From Sphingorhabdus sp. Alg239-R122 (lineage in GTDB: Bacteria; Pseudomonadota; Alphaproteobacteria; Sphingomonadales; Sphingomonadaceae): a stretch of DNA of 64,000 bases. The notes under the pieces were generated by a model that ran no database searches, was not told the DNA's origin, and was given only the letters and a program-made list of their open reading frames with translations. The DNA lies in the NCBI RefSeq assembly GCF_900537065.1, contig NZ_UNRC01000003.1:62001-126000 (forward strand). Reading direction: 5' to 3'. Below, one piece after another: positions 27,924 to 37,549 of this stretch; position 1 is the first letter of the stretch; each line of letters opens with the position of its first letter. Both the position numbers and the translations under genes were made by a program.

Positions 27924-29102
27924 ATGACCATAGTCCATATCTCGACTGATTATCCGGATATATTTGTTCCGGCAAAAACGCATGCCATCAAAAACCTTAT
28001 GGATGTGGCGAGCGGCGATTATGCGCAATTCATTTACAGCCTGAACCGGATAAATATCTCCCTGGGTTCTGCTAGCCTGGCGGCCTTGAAAGGCTGGAAA
28101 ATTGACGAAGTGGATAGCGGACAGGATGGCATCGCCTGTCTGACATATACTGCGCCCTCCAAGGGCCTATTCCTGAAATCAGTTATGACTGCCATTGCCA
28201 GACATATTGTACGGGATATTCAGGTACGGGGGATAAAGCCGACCCTGATACAGGGGCATAAACTGAGTATGGAAGGCATTATTGCCTATCATGTGGCACA
28301 GGCGCTTCAGGTGCCTTTTGCACTATCGGTGCAGGGCAATAGTGACCGGACAATATTGAATGTCCGGCGTGATTTATGGCCATTGTATCGCAAAATATTC
28401 CACGAAGCGGCTATCATATTCCCCTTTACGCCATGGGCACTGAAATATCTGGAAAGTGTGCTCGGTAAAAGGGTTCCCCCTACGGTTATGCTGCCATGCA
28501 TTACCGGACAAGACGTGATCATTGAACCCCGCAACACCAAGCCCGTTATTGTCAGCGCTTTTCACCTGCGGCACTGGCGGCTTAAAAACCTGCCAGCTCT
28601 CATCGCCGCTGCTGTGCATATGCAATCTGCCAATCCGGATTTTGAACTGCACATCATTGGGGGCGGTGAAGCGGAGCATATTGCCGAAGTTGAAGGGCAG
28701 ATCGCCAAATCAGGTGTTACCAACATTCGGCTATTGGGCGCTATTCCACATGACCAGATCCAAAAGGTGATGAATCGCGCGGCTGGCCTTGCGATGCTTT
28801 CGCACCGGGAAAGTTTTGGCATGGTGTTTGTGGAGGCGCTTTTGGCCGGGTGCCCAGTGCTTTATCCCGAAGATGCGGCGATTGACGGCTATTTCGATGA
28901 CAATGGGTTTGCAATAGCGGTGCCGGCCAATAACCAGGCCGCGATCAACAAGGCGTTTGAGAAACTTGTGCGGGATAATGCAGCGCTGAAGGAAGAACTG
29001 CAGGTATGGCAGCACGGCGAGGGCGCTTCGTTTTTCCAGAAAAAACAGATAGCCGCGAGCTATATAGCCGGACTGAATGCAGCCACGAGTAGGGACAATT
29101 GA
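27924..29102 (+). CDS. Glycosyltransferase family 4 protein
   Basis: The protein has 392 residues and a GT-B fold. The C-terminal nucleotide-sugar site is seen as SHRESFGMVFVEALLAGCP, with the E-x7-E motif of retaining GT4 enzymes, and LLGAIPHDQIQKVMNRA precedes it. The N-terminal domain is less conserved. Its stop codon TGA shares one base with the ATG of the WecG-like gene (TGATG), indicating coupling. It adds a sugar to the lipid-linked repeat unit at the cytoplasmic face. The donor is unknown. Confidence 0.85.
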   Translation: MTIVHISTDYPDIFVPAKTHAIKNLMDVASGDYAQFIYSLNRINISLGSASLAALKGWKIDEVDSGQDGIACLTYTAPSKGLFLKSVMTAIARHIVRDIQVRGIKPTLIQGHKLSMEGIIAYHVAQALQVPFALSVQGNSDRTILNVRRDLWPLYRKIFHEAAIIFPFTPWALKYLESVLGKRVPPTVMLPCITGQDVIIEPRNTKPVIVSAFHLRHWRLKNLPALIAAAVHMQSANPDFELHIIGGGEAEHIAEVEGQIAKSGVTNIRLLGAIPHDQIQKVMNRAAGLAMLSHRESFGMVFVEALLAGCPVLYPEDAAIDGYFDDNGFAIAVPANNQAAINKAFEKLVRDNAALKEELQVWQHGEGASFFQKKQIAASYIAGLNAATSRDN

Positions 29103-29869
29103 TGCGTACTAAATTACTTGGCACACCGGTTGACATTCTGGATTTCGACAAGACAGTCGCCAAGGCGGAACAAGCGATCATCTCGCGCGAACAATGTGTG
29201 CATGTGGCATTGAATGTCGCGAAATTTGTTAAGATGCGCGATGATGCGGAACTGCGCGCTGATGTCACTGGTGGTGACATTATAGGTATTGACGGCATGG
29301 GTATCGCATGGGCGCTGAAGTTTTTTGGTGTTAACAATGTGACGCGCGTTACTGGGGTTGATTTGATGAGCGCTATGCTGAATCTGAGTGCTGAAAAAGG
29401 GTATAAGCCATTTATTTTGGGCGCAAAACAGGAAGTTCTGGATACGGCCATCTCCAATGCCAGCGCACGCTGGCCAGGGCTGAAAATGGCAGGTAGCCGC
29501 AACGGATACTTCGGTCCGGAGGATGAGGCGGGTATTGTGAAGCAGATTAATGATAGCAATGCTGACTGTCTGTTTCTTGCCATGCCCACACCGAAAAAAG
29601 AACGGTTTCTGGCGGCCTATGCAAAGTCCCTGAATGTACCTTTCATCATGGGGGTAGGGGGTTCGGTTGACGTACTCGCCGGGCATGTCAAACGTGCGCC
29701 GGTCTGGATGCAGAAATCGGGGTTGGAGTGGTCGTACCGGCTTTTGCAGGAGCCGCGCAAAATGTTTCGTCGTTATGCTTCCACAAATGGACGTTTTTTG
29801 TGGATCATACTCAAAGCCCGCATGTTAGGAAGCGGGTTAAAATGGCAAGGTGGAGAACAAAATGGGTAA
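29102..29869 (+). CDS. WecG/TagA/CpsF family glycosyltransferase
   Basis: The protein has 255 residues and belongs to GT26. Family motifs are GIDGMGIAWAL with RVTGVDLM, the aspartate-containing acceptor region, then MPTPKKE and GVGGSVDVLAGHVKRAP, and the C-terminal WSYRLLQEPRKMFRRY. Members transfer ManNAc(A) or related sugars to a polyprenyl-diphosphate-linked sugar. With WecB/WecC encoded in the same region, ManNAcA transfer (as by E. coli WecG) is a good hypothesis, but the family also uses other donors. It overlaps the following sulfotransferase gene by eight bases. Confidence 0.9.
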   Translation: MRTKLLGTPVDILDFDKTVAKAEQAIISREQCVHVALNVAKFVKMRDDAELRADVTGGDIIGIDGMGIAWALKFFGVNNVTRVTGVDLMSAMLNLSAEKGYKPFILGAKQEVLDTAISNASARWPGLKMAGSRNGYFGPEDEAGIVKQINDSNADCLFLAMPTPKKERFLAAYAKSLNVPFIMGVGGSVDVLAGHVKRAPVWMQKSGLEWSYRLLQEPRKMFRRYASTNGRFLWIILKARMLGSGLKWQGGEQNG

Positions 29870-30761
29870 GCAGCCGTGGACACCAAACTTGATTATGCCA
29901 GGGGTTGCAAAATGCGGCACCACTACCCTGCATGACCTATTGGCCGCGCATCCACAGGTGCAGAGCGGTATTGAGAAGGAAGTAAGATTCCTGATGGATG
30001 AAAATGAGACGCAGCCGCGAGAAACTGACATTCACAAACATGGGACTGAGGGCTGGCAGACACGTTATCCCAGTGAGGCAAGGCAGGGTACAAAAATCTG
30101 GATTGATGCAACGCCACAATATCAATATCAAAAAACAGCCTATCAGGTTGTTAGTGACTTGGCTGAAAAGCCATATATTCTTATTATCGTTCGGCGGCCA
30201 TCTGACCGGCTATTTTCGATGTACCAATATGCTAAATACCATCAGAAGACGACCCCGTTCATCTCAGATTTTCCGGCTTTTATTAAAGCCATCCGGGGCA
30301 GGCCAGACGATCGATTACGGGATCAGACAATGCTTTATAACGCATGGCCTGATACTGATTACGCTACTTTGTGTGACAATTGGTCGGCAATGGTAGGCAA
30401 GGAGAAATTCATGTGCGTCAGCCTGGAAGACCTGATCGCGGATCAGAATGCAGTGCTGTCGAAAATTGCCAGTTTTCTTGCCATAGACCTGGCAGCATAT
30501 CCGGAAACAGCGCAGTCACAGGCGAACCCGACAGTTGTAACAAAAAGCCGTGCATTTCGTATTGTCGGAAGCAGGGTGGCCCGGCATTTGCCCAATACCG
30601 GTATATTCCGCAAGCTGAAAGACTTTGGCAAACAAATGAATAGTGGTTTGATTGATAGGTCGGAAAAAGCCGGCAATGAGTCACTTCTTGCCGAAATTGA
30701 CACAAGTTTTGCGGATTCCTGTAATCAGGCCAGAGCGAAATGGGGGATTGAGAATCTGTAA
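29862..30761 (+). CDS. Sulfotransferase family protein (second of two in the locus)
   Basis: The protein has 299 residues from an ATG at 29862, which has AGGTGGAG six bases upstream. The 5'-phosphosulfate loop is GVAKCGTTTLHDLL near residue 15, with KEVRFL following. The 3'-phosphate motif is IIVRRPSDRLFSMYQYAKY near residue 115. This is closer to the NDST/heparan sulfotransferase style than the 22224-23162 protein and shows little likeness to it outside the PAPS motifs. It should use PAPS to sulfate a sugar. It is the last gene of the plus-strand unit and is convergent with rfbA with two bases between them. Confidence 0.88.
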   Translation: MGKQPWTPNLIMPGVAKCGTTTLHDLLAAHPQVQSGIEKEVRFLMDENETQPRETDIHKHGTEGWQTRYPSEARQGTKIWIDATPQYQYQKTAYQVVSDLAEKPYILIIVRRPSDRLFSMYQYAKYHQKTTPFISDFPAFIKAIRGRPDDRLRDQTMLYNAWPDTDYATLCDNWSAMVGKEKFMCVSLEDLIADQNAVLSKIASFLAIDLAAYPETAQSQANPTVVTKSRAFRIVGSRVARHLPNTGIFRKLKDFGKQMNSGLIDRSEKAGNESLLAEIDTSFADSCNQARAKWGIENL

Positions 30762-30763
30762 AG

Positions 30764-31630
30764 CTATGCTTTTGCCAATTTCAGCAGGTATTGGCCGTAG
30801 CCGGTTTTGGCAAAAAATTTGCCGCGTTCGATAAGCTGGTCACGGTCAATAAAGCCCTGCTCATAGGCAATTTCATCAAGGCTTGCGACCTGTTGCCCGG
30901 TACGGTGCTGTATGGTGCGCACAAACTCCGACGCCTCAAGCAGGCTGTCATGGGTGCCAGTATCGAGCCATGCATAACCACGTCCCATCTGCTCAACGAA
31001 CAGATCGCCGCGTTCCATATACATGCGGTTAAGGTCGGTGATTTCCAGCTCGCCGCGGGCAGATGGTTTCACCTGCTTGGCAAGGTCACTCACATCGCTG
31101 TCGTAGAAATACAGACCCGTGACAGCCATGTCTGATTTGGGCTGGGCCGGCTTTTCCTCAATACTGAGCGCCCGGCCTTCATCGTTCAATTCAACCACGC
31201 CATAGGCGGTGGCATCATCCACCTGGTAGCCGAACACTGTTGCTCCGGTACTACGGCCAGCGGCATTCCCCAGCAGCTTCTGCAAGCCCGCGCCGAAGAA
31301 TATATTATCTCCAAGAACCAGACATGCGGGGCCGCCCGCCAAAAACTCTTCGCCGATCAGGAAAGCCTGCGCCAGGCCTTCGGGCTTCGGCTGTACAGCG
31401 TACTGGATATCGAGACCGAACTGTGAGCCATCACCAAACAGGCGTTTGTAATTATCCACATATTCGGGCGAGGAAATAATCAGTATTTCGCGAATGCCTG
31501 CCAGCATGAGCACCGACATAGGATAATAGATCATCGGCTTGTCATAAATGGGCAGCAGCTGCTTGTTTATCGCAAGTGTCGCAGGGTGCAGGCGCGTGCC
31601 GGAGCCGCCTGCCAGAATAATGCCTCTCAT
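30764..31630 (-). CDS. rfbA: Glucose-1-phosphate thymidylyltransferase
   Basis: The protein has 288 residues, the normal length. It makes dTDP-glucose from dTTP and glucose-1-phosphate, the first step to dTDP-L-rhamnose. Nucleotidyltransferase signatures are [11 protein letters not shown] at the N-terminus and [13 protein letters not shown] shortly after; VLGDNIFFG carries the metal aspartate. Its ATG overlaps the rfbD stop codon (ATGA). It is the last gene of the unit sugar transferase-rfbC-rfbB-rfbD-rfbA. Confidence 0.97.
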   Translation of the reverse strand: MRGIILAGGSGTRLHPATLAINKQLLPIYDKPMIYYPMSVLMLAGIREILIISSPEYVDNYKRLFGDGSQFGLDIQYAVQPKPEGLAQAFLIGEEFLAGGPACLVLGDNIFFGAGLQKLLGNAAGRSTGATVFGYQVDDATAYGVVELNDEGRALSIEEKPAQPKSDMAVTGLYFYDSDVSDLAKQVKPSARGELEITDLNRMYMERGDLFVEQMGRGYAWLDTGTHDSLLEASEFVRTIQHRTGQQVASLDEIAYEQGFIDRDQLIERGKFFAKTGYGQYLLKLAKA

Positions 31631-32517
31631 GGCCGTTCCTTAATCAATATATCCAGAATGTCATCAACCGCTTCCTGCCATTTTCTGGGCTGGATAGCAA
31701 AGTCATGGCCGATTTTGGCTGTGTTCAGCCGTGAATTGGCGGGCCGCTTGGCCTCAGTAGGGTAATCGGCAGTGGTGATCGCGTTCAGTTTCGGTGTTTT
31801 CAGTCCTGCTCTGGCTGCGCGCGCAAATACATATTCGGCAAGGCCGTGCCAGCTGGTTTCACCGCCATTTACAAAATGGTAGATGCCGGTTGGCGCTTTC
31901 TTGTGCGCGAGCAGGCGCAGCGCTATCGCCTGCAATGTCTCTGCAATATCCGCGGCGCTTGTTGGGCAGCCGATCTGGTCCGCGACTACGCCTATCTCGT
32001 CACGCTCACGCCCCAGTTTCAGCATGGTTTTGATAAAGTTCTGCCCCTGTGGGCTGAGCACCCAGGCGGTGCGCACTATCACGGCTTTGGCCCCGCTGCG
32101 AATTACAGCCTCTTCGCCCGCCAGCTTGGATGCACCATAGGCACCTAGCGGCCCGGTCGGATCTTCTTCGGTATAGGGCGCATCTTTTGTGCCATCAAAA
32201 ACATAATCGGTCGAAACATGTACGAACGGGATATCATTGTCTGCGGCGTAGCAGGCGAGGTGGAAAGGCGCATCCGCATTGATCGCGGTGGCAAGATCAG
32301 GCTCGCTTTCCGCCTTGTCGACAGCGGTATAGGCCGCGCAGTTTATAATTGCGCCAAAGGGAGCGCTGGCTTCCAGATAATCAAGTATGGCGATTTCATC
32401 AGACAGGTCCAGCTCATCGCTGCCTGGCACGTAGAGGTAATTCCCCTTGGGCCAGTCCATACGCGACAGCGCCATGCCGACCTGCCCCGTACCGCCAGTG
32501 ATGAGGATATTGGGCAT
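31627..32517 (-). CDS. rfbD: dTDP-4-dehydrorhamnose reductase
   Basis: The protein has 296 residues and reduces dTDP-4-keto-L-rhamnose to dTDP-L-rhamnose with NAD(P)H. The Rossmann motif is GGTGQVG at residues 7-13, the catalytic tyrosine/lysine pair is in YGASK, and the VSTDYVFDG and [10 protein letters not shown] segments are characteristic of RfbD. The gene starts three bases after rfbB ends and overlaps rfbA by four. Confidence 0.96.
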   Translation of the reverse strand: MPNILITGGTGQVGMALSRMDWPKGNYLYVPGSDELDLSDEIAILDYLEASAPFGAIINCAAYTAVDKAESEPDLATAINADAPFHLACYAADNDIPFVHVSTDYVFDGTKDAPYTEEDPTGPLGAYGASKLAGEEAVIRSGAKAVIVRTAWVLSPQGQNFIKTMLKLGRERDEIGVVADQIGCPTSAADIAETLQAIALRLLAHKKAPTGIYHFVNGGETSWHGLAEYVFARAARAGLKTPKLNAITTADYPTEAKRPANSRLNTAKIGHDFAIQPRKWQEAVDDILDILIKERP

Positions 32518-32520
32518 TGC

Positions 32521-33600
32521 CTAGGCCTGCCCTGCTTTATCGAGCCCAAGCCTCTCGCCGCGATAGGCGCCGGATAAAATGTCCTGCCACCATTTCTCAT
32601 TGCCCAGATACCAGTCTATCGTCCGCTCCATACCGCTTTCAAACGTTTCGGATGGTTCCCAGCCCAGCTCATTTTTGAGCTTGCTGGCATCAATAGCATA
32701 GCGGAAGTCATGGCCGGGACGATCGGTCACAAAGCTAATTTGTTCGCGGTAGCTTTTGCCATCGGCGCGCGGACGGATGCGATCGAGCGTATCGCAGATA
32801 ACCTCAACCACGCGCAGATTGGTCTGTTCGCTATTGCCGCCAACCATATAGCTTTCACCGGGAGTTCCGCCCTCAATCACGGCAAGCATGGCGCGGACAT
32901 GATCGTCAACATAAAGCCAGTCACGCACGTTGCTGCCATCGCCATATACGGGGAGAGGCTCGCCCGCGAGGCATTTGATAATCATCAGCGGGATCAGTTT
33001 TTCGGGGAAATGGTATGGCCCGTAGTTGTTTGAGCAGTTGGTAAGCAGAACGGGCAGACCGTAAGTGTGGTGCCATGCCTGCACCAAGTGGTCAGATCCT
33101 GCCTTTGAAGCTGAATAGGGACTGCGCGGGTCATAGGCCGTTTCTTCAGTGAAAAAGCCGCTATCTCCCAGTGCGCCAAAAACCTCGTCAGTCGAGATAT
33201 GGTGGAAACGGAATGCGGCCTGACCTGTTTCATCCAGCGTGCGCCAGTGATTGAGCGCGGCAGACAGCATGTTGAACGTGCCGACCAGGTTAGTCTCGAT
33301 AAATGCGGCCGGGCCTTCGATAGAGCGGTCCACATGGCTCTCGGCGGCGAGGTGCATCACTGTATCAGGTTGAAATGCCCTGAACTGCTCTGCAACTGCT
33401 TCTGCATCACGAATATCGACCTGTGCGAAATTGTAACGGTCATTGCCGGCTACGCTGTCAAGTGAACTGAGATTTCCGGCATAAGTCAGCGCATCCAGGT
33501 TAAGCAGCGTATGCCCGGTATTTTCGATAAGATGCCGCACCAGCGCGGAACCGATAAAGCCCGCGCCGCCGGTAAGCAGAATTTTTCTTTTCTCTGTCAT
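32521..33600 (-). CDS. rfbB: dTDP-glucose 4,6-dehydratase
   Basis: The protein has 359 residues and converts dTDP-glucose to dTDP-4-keto-6-deoxyglucose using tightly bound NAD. It shows the NAD motif [13 protein letters not shown] at the N-terminus, the catalytic HISTDEVFG segment and YSASK. The [11 protein letters not shown] and [13 protein letters not shown] segments are specific to RfbB. It lies between rfbC and rfbD in a complete four-gene rhamnose set. Confidence 0.97.
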   Translation of the reverse strand: MTEKRKILLTGGAGFIGSALVRHLIENTGHTLLNLDALTYAGNLSSLDSVAGNDRYNFAQVDIRDAEAVAEQFRAFQPDTVMHLAAESHVDRSIEGPAAFIETNLVGTFNMLSAALNHWRTLDETGQAAFRFHHISTDEVFGALGDSGFFTEETAYDPRSPYSASKAGSDHLVQAWHHTYGLPVLLTNCSNNYGPYHFPEKLIPLMIIKCLAGEPLPVYGDGSNVRDWLYVDDHVRAMLAVIEGGTPGESYMVGGNSEQTNLRVVEVICDTLDRIRPRADGKSYREQISFVTDRPGHDFRYAIDASKLKNELGWEPSETFESGMERTIDWYLGNEKWWQDILSGAYRGERLGLDKAGQA

Positions 33601-33666
33601 ATGGCCTTCAATGGTTTGGAGGCGAATCCGTATCGCCCGGTATTGCGCGATGTAATAGCAAAGCGT

Positions 33667-34224
33667 TTAGAATATAAAAGGATTATCAAACCCGGCCAGA
33701 CCAGGGTGCTCTTCGTCTTTGCCTGACAGTATTGGCCCGCTATCTGGCAATGGCCATGGCAGGTCGATGCCGGAATCATTCCATGCAATGCCGCCATCGC
33801 ATTCGGGGGCATAATAATCGGTAACTTTATAGGCGACTTCTGTGTCAGCGGTTAGCGTGACAAAGCCATGTGCAAACCCCACCGGAATATAGAGTTGCCG
33901 TCCATTTTCAGCGCTTAGTTCAGCTGCTGCCCATTTTCCATAATCGGGCGAACCTTTACGGATATCGACCGCCACGTCCCAGATGCTGCCCGTTACGCAG
34001 CGCACAAGCTTGGCCTGCCCATGTGGAGGCGTCTGGAAATGCAGGCCGCGCAATGTGCCGAGCTCGGCGCTTTTGCTGTGATTATCCTGCACAAATGTAA
34101 CATCTGCGACATGCGCGCGGAACCAGTCGTCGCGAAATGTTTCGCTAAACCACCCGCGGTCATCACCATGGCGTTTGGGCGCGATAATCTTCACATCACG
34201 CACGTTTGTATCAATAAGTTGCAA
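33667..34224 (-). CDS. rfbC: dTDP-4-dehydrorhamnose 3,5-epimerase
   Basis: The protein has 185 residues in a cupin fold. Typical elements are FSETFRDDWF, GTLRGLHFQTPPHGQAKLV with the catalytic histidine, and IWDVAVDIRKGSPDYG. It carries out the double epimerisation at C3 and C5 of the dTDP-keto sugar. The gene lies 37 nt downstream of the initiating sugar transferase gene and 66 nt upstream of rfbB. Confidence 0.96.
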   Translation of the reverse strand: MQLIDTNVRDVKIIAPKRHGDDRGWFSETFRDDWFRAHVADVTFVQDNHSKSAELGTLRGLHFQTPPHGQAKLVRCVTGSIWDVAVDIRKGSPDYGKWAAAELSAENGRQLYIPVGFAHGFVTLTADTEVAYKVTDYYAPECDGGIAWNDSGIDLPWPLPDSGPILSGKDEEHPGLAGFDNPFIF

Positions 34225-34261
34225 AGCCGGTTATCCTGTCTGAGCCGCAAGGGCAGGGCGC

Positions 34262-35725
34262 TTAAAAGGCGTTTTTATGGACCAGAACGCGAAAGGTCAA
34301 AAGAACGATCTTAATATCATTCCACAGCGACCATGTCGTGCGGTATTCCAGATCGGACTGCAGGCGCCCTTCCAGATCAGAGCGTTTTTCCGTTGCACCC
34401 CTGAAACCGCGTATCTGGGCCAGGCCGGTGAGACCGGGTTTGATGGTGTGGCGATGCCAGTAACGATGGTCAATATCCCAGAACAGGGCATCTTCCGCTG
34501 TCGAACCCACAGCATGGGGGCGCGGGCCGACTACACTCATATCGCCCATTAGGACGTTAAAAAGCTGTGGCAACTCGTCAATACTTGTCTTTCGGATAAA
34601 GGCCCCGACTTTCGTCACACGGCTGTCCGTACGTGACGTGGACTGCTCACCATGAGCGTCGCATTTTTCTGCAGCCATGCTGCGGAACTTCAATATACTG
34701 AACGGTCGGTTGCCAAGGCCAATGCGCGATTGTTTGAAAAGCACAGGGCCGGGTGATTCCAGTTTGATCGCTATCGCCGTAATCAGCATCGGGATGGCGA
34801 GAACAGGAAGCGCCGCAAAAACAAAGGCAATGTCGAAAGCACGCTTCAGCAAGCGCTGGTTCCATTTGAGCGGTCCGCTTGACACTGTCAAAGCGACTTG
34901 TCCATCATACCTTGTCATGGATAGTGGCGCGAGTACAGCCAGTTCGGGCATAATAATTTGCCCGTTCACGTCCAGCGCTTTTAGTGCATGCGCCCAATCA
35001 TTACGGTGTTCGGGTTTGCAGCGGACAATGACATAATCCATGTCCTGTACGGCAAGGCCAAGCCGCTGGATGTTGAGCGGATTGGATGAATCGGGGTGGA
35101 TACCATTAACTTTGGCATCTATCGCGTCCGCGCTATCTTGCTCTTTCATTTCAACACGGTCGTAAATGACGAGCTCCGACATGGGATTTCTGCCCAGCAT
35201 CTTCCATGCGATTTGACGGACCAGCAACCGCCCGCATGCGATAAGGACAATCGAACCGACGGTGCCCATGGCAAAGATAAGACGGGAAAACTCTGCCCCC
35301 ACTTTCAGGAAGAAAAGCATCAGCATCACGGCTGCCACTGCAAAAATCAGGGACAATGTACCACGTTGCAAGCTGGTACCAAACTTGACCAGCGCCCGGA
35401 TATTATAGGCGCGGTTGTTGAAAGCTATACCAAAATAGATAGGAATTGTGACAACCAGCAGGTTGAAAAGCTGATCTGTATTAATACCACCCAGACGGAC
35501 AATGCAGGCAATCGTAAATGCGGTAATTATCGCGGTAAGGTCCAGCGTCGCAGCAAGCAGCGAGAGGGCAACGCGCTTTCTCCCCTTGCCCCTTGACTGA
35601 ACGGCCACCTGTGTTTCCGGATTAAGCACGTGGCCATCATAGTCTTCGCCCGCGGAAAATGCCAGCAAAGGCTCGCCGGGCGCAGACGCGCTGGATAGCC
35701 GATTGTCATTTGCACGCGAAGCCAT
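34262..35725 (-). CDS. Initiating undecaprenyl-phosphate sugar-phosphate transferase (WcaJ/PssY-like)
   Basis: The protein has 487 residues. The first ~65 residues are hydrophilic, then come about four or five transmembrane segments, a CoA-binding-like Rossmann region (about 180-290), and the C-terminal polyprenyl phosphoglycosyltransferase domain (about 300-487). That domain shows [39 protein letters not shown] and the [10 protein letters not shown]...VGPRPH signature. It attaches the first sugar phosphate to undecaprenyl phosphate and so begins repeat-unit synthesis. It heads the rfbCBDA unit. Glucose-1-phosphate or galactose-1-phosphate are the usual donors for this long subtype; which one is used here is not visible. 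Confidence 0.93.
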   Translation of the reverse strand: MASRANDNRLSSASAPGEPLLAFSAGEDYDGHVLNPETQVAVQSRGKGRKRVALSLLAATLDLTAIITAFTIACIVRLGGINTDQLFNLLVVTIPIYFGIAFNNRAYNIRALVKFGTSLQRGTLSLIFAVAAVMLMLFFLKVGAEFSRLIFAMGTVGSIVLIACGRLLVRQIAWKMLGRNPMSELVIYDRVEMKEQDSADAIDAKVNGIHPDSSNPLNIQRLGLAVQDMDYVIVRCKPEHRNDWAHALKALDVNGQIIMPELAVLAPLSMTRYDGQVALTVSSGPLKWNQRLLKRAFDIAFVFAALPVLAIPMLITAIAIKLESPGPVLFKQSRIGLGNRPFSILKFRSMAAEKCDAHGEQSTSRTDSRVTKVGAFIRKTSIDELPQLFNVLMGDMSVVGPRPHAVGSTAEDALFWDIDHRYWHRHTIKPGLTGLAQIRGFRGATEKRSDLEGRLQSDLEYRTTWSLWNDIKIVLLTFRVLVHKNAF

Positions 35726-35752
35726 GGATAATCCTTAGTTTTATCTGATGGA

Positions 35753-35772
35753 GAGGGGGAGTATTCCCCCTA
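35753..35772. other. Perfect 7-bp hairpin in the leader of the sugar transferase gene
   Basis: The sequence AGGGGGA-GTAT-TCCCCCT (35754-35771) forms a seven-base-pair, GC-rich stem with a four-base loop, 29 bases upstream of the sugar transferase ATG. It is not followed by a T run, so it is not a typical terminator. It may affect translation or mRNA stability, or serve as a protein binding site. The fold is read directly; any role is inference. Confidence 0.4.
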
Positions 35773-35913
35773 GGCGCGATACAAATTGCATATCAAGCAG
35801 AACCGTTTGGTCACGCGCTCGTATGTGCTTATAGCGTGATGAAGCGTGAAATTCCAGCTTATGTTGCTAACTGTTACAATTGTATAGGAAATTTTACGAC
35901 ATATATTGGTGTC

Positions 35914-36894
35914 TCAGGTCGAATTTGCGATGGTTAGCGCAAGATAGGCTGCATAGGCGGCCAGTAATATAGCGCCGGACATACGGCCAATAATTTTCCG
36001 GGTGCTGATGATCAGCAGCAATGTCAGGCTGGTAGCAAGCAGTATCGGCACGTCGAAACCAACAACGGCTGTCGGCAGGGGGCCTGGGCTGGCAATTGCT
36101 GTCGCGCCGCCTATACCCAATATATTATAGATATTCGATCCAGCTATATTGCCTAGTGCAATTTCACCTTCACCGCGCCATGCGGCAATAACTGACGTAA
36201 TCATTTCGGGCAGCGAGGTGCCGATCGCAACTATGGTGAGCCCGATAACGGCTTGCGACAATCCGATATAGGTTGCAATGGTAACAGCGCCGCTGACCAG
36301 TAATTTGCCGCCCAGGATAAGCAACACCAACCCTGCGACTGTCATCAGCACCGGCTTGGTCCACCCGGTAGCTTCCAGATTGGTTTCGGGTAGGGTGATC
36401 GAATGTGCCGCACCCTTGTCATAGGCAGCACCATGGGTTGGCGCATCATGGGTTTCTTCATAATAGGCATAGCCTAAATATGCGAATAACAGGCATATCA
36501 GCGCAATACCTGTCATGACCGATATCAGGCCGGATACAGCCAACAGCCAGAGCAATATGGATATGGCAAAACCAAAAGCTGCGTCGCGTTTCAGCCCGTT
36601 CGCGTCCAGCACAATCGGTGCCGCAAGGGTGGCTGCGCCCAATATGAATACACTGTTCGAAATATTGGAGCCGACAATATTGCCCCAGGCAACATCGGGC
36701 GTTCCGTCAATCGCCGCCTGCAGGCTGGTGACCAGTTCAGGCATCGAAGTGCCGAAACCAATGACAACCAATCCGATGATAAGCGGTGATACACCCATGC
36801 GTTCCGCCAGTTGCACTGATCCGCGCACCAGCACTTCTCCCCCGCCAAATAATAGCAAAAGTCCGGCTATGACTGACAAAACGGATAGAGTCAT
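35914..36894 (-). CDS. Calcium/sodium antiporter (CaCA family)
   Basis: The protein has 326 residues and about ten hydrophobic segments. It has two inverted alpha-repeat motifs: GFGTSMPELVTSL with GNIVGSNISNSVF in the first half and AIGTSLPEMITSV with GNIAGSNIYNILG in the second. These glutamate-containing repeats bind calcium and sodium in YrbG/CaCA exchangers. It is transcribed alone, with the small monooxygenase-like gene about 110 nt upstream in the same direction. Confidence 0.92.
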   Translation of the reverse strand: MTLSVLSVIAGLLLLFGGGEVLVRGSVQLAERMGVSPLIIGLVVIGFGTSMPELVTSLQAAIDGTPDVAWGNIVGSNISNSVFILGAATLAAPIVLDANGLKRDAAFGFAISILLWLLAVSGLISVMTGIALICLLFAYLGYAYYEETHDAPTHGAAYDKGAAHSITLPETNLEATGWTKPVLMTVAGLVLLILGGKLLVSGAVTIATYIGLSQAVIGLTIVAIGTSLPEMITSVIAAWRGEGEIALGNIAGSNIYNILGIGGATAIASPGPLPTAVVGFDVPILLATSLTLLLIISTRKIIGRMSGAILLAAYAAYLALTIANST

Positions 36895-37007
36895 TCGTTC
36901 AAGGCCCTTTTAGGATTAAGGAATGCACAGTAGATAATACTGTCTCTCAATGGCTTATAGCCTGGCAGTGCTCCAAAGCGTTATAATTTATGGATATGTG
37001 CAACAGA

Positions 37008-37313
37008 TCAGGAATTGCCAGGATTTACCTCATCGGAACTGTAAATTTTTAACTCAGGCGGCGCAGACGATAATCGTATTAATGCATCCGCAAATTCGCG
37101 CGATGCAGGGACGGCAAAATGGGCCATCAGTGCAGACATATCGGCCCAATATTCAACAAAGACAAACCTGCTTTCATCTTCAAGGTCGACATGAACGTTA
37201 TGCGCGATGCACCCTGGTTCGGCGCGTGAGCGCACAACATGCTCCAGGCTGAGCTGTGATATCCGGGCATGCGTTTCCCGAGATGATGTGACGCTGCCAA
37301 TAACAATGATCAT
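37008..37313 (-). CDS. Antibiotic biosynthesis monooxygenase (ABM) family small protein
   Basis: The protein has 101 residues with the dimeric alpha+beta barrel pattern of ABM/YgiN proteins: EPGCIAHNVHVDLEDESRFVFVEYWADMSALMAHF. The SEPGC-like and YWAD segments are characteristic. YgiN-type members act on quinols, but many have no known substrate. It lies between the antiporter gene and the cyanophycin genes and shows no clear link to either. Confidence 0.8.
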   Translation of the reverse strand: MIIVIGSVTSSRETHARISQLSLEHVVRSRAEPGCIAHNVHVDLEDESRFVFVEYWADMSALMAHFAVPASREFADALIRLSSAPPELKIYSSDEVNPGNS

Positions 37314-37425
37314 GATGCCCCCTCATATATATTTCGTAAGTATATAGGACAGTCCCGGATGGAAAACGAGCCTAAGTGTAATTTTAGCCTGCCTTATTGG
37401 ATATAAACCCCGCACAGCAAAGGGG

Positions 37426-37437
37426 CTGTTCGAACAG
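37426..37437. promoter_or_regulatory. Perfect 12-bp palindrome upstream of the cyanophycinase gene
   Basis: CTGTTCGAACAG is an uninterrupted palindrome 112 bases upstream of the cyanophycinase ATG and about 110 bases upstream of the oppositely oriented monooxygenase gene start. It could be a dimeric regulator binding site serving either promoter. The 236-base divergent region holding it contains no other gene. A role is inferred only from symmetry and position. Confidence 0.3.
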
Positions 37438-37549
37438 AAATGCTGCACCTAGCTACTATTGGCTTGGCCTTTTCCAGAATGCTCTGTAAATCTGGCAGAA
37501 TCACAACAGCTGGCGTGACCAGTATTTTTGAGTAGGCTAGGAAAAATAA

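Noticed and set aside
36159-36760. Repeated sequence blocks within the antiporter gene
   Set aside because: They are the two inverted alpha-repeats normal for CaCA exchangers, not a DNA repeat element.
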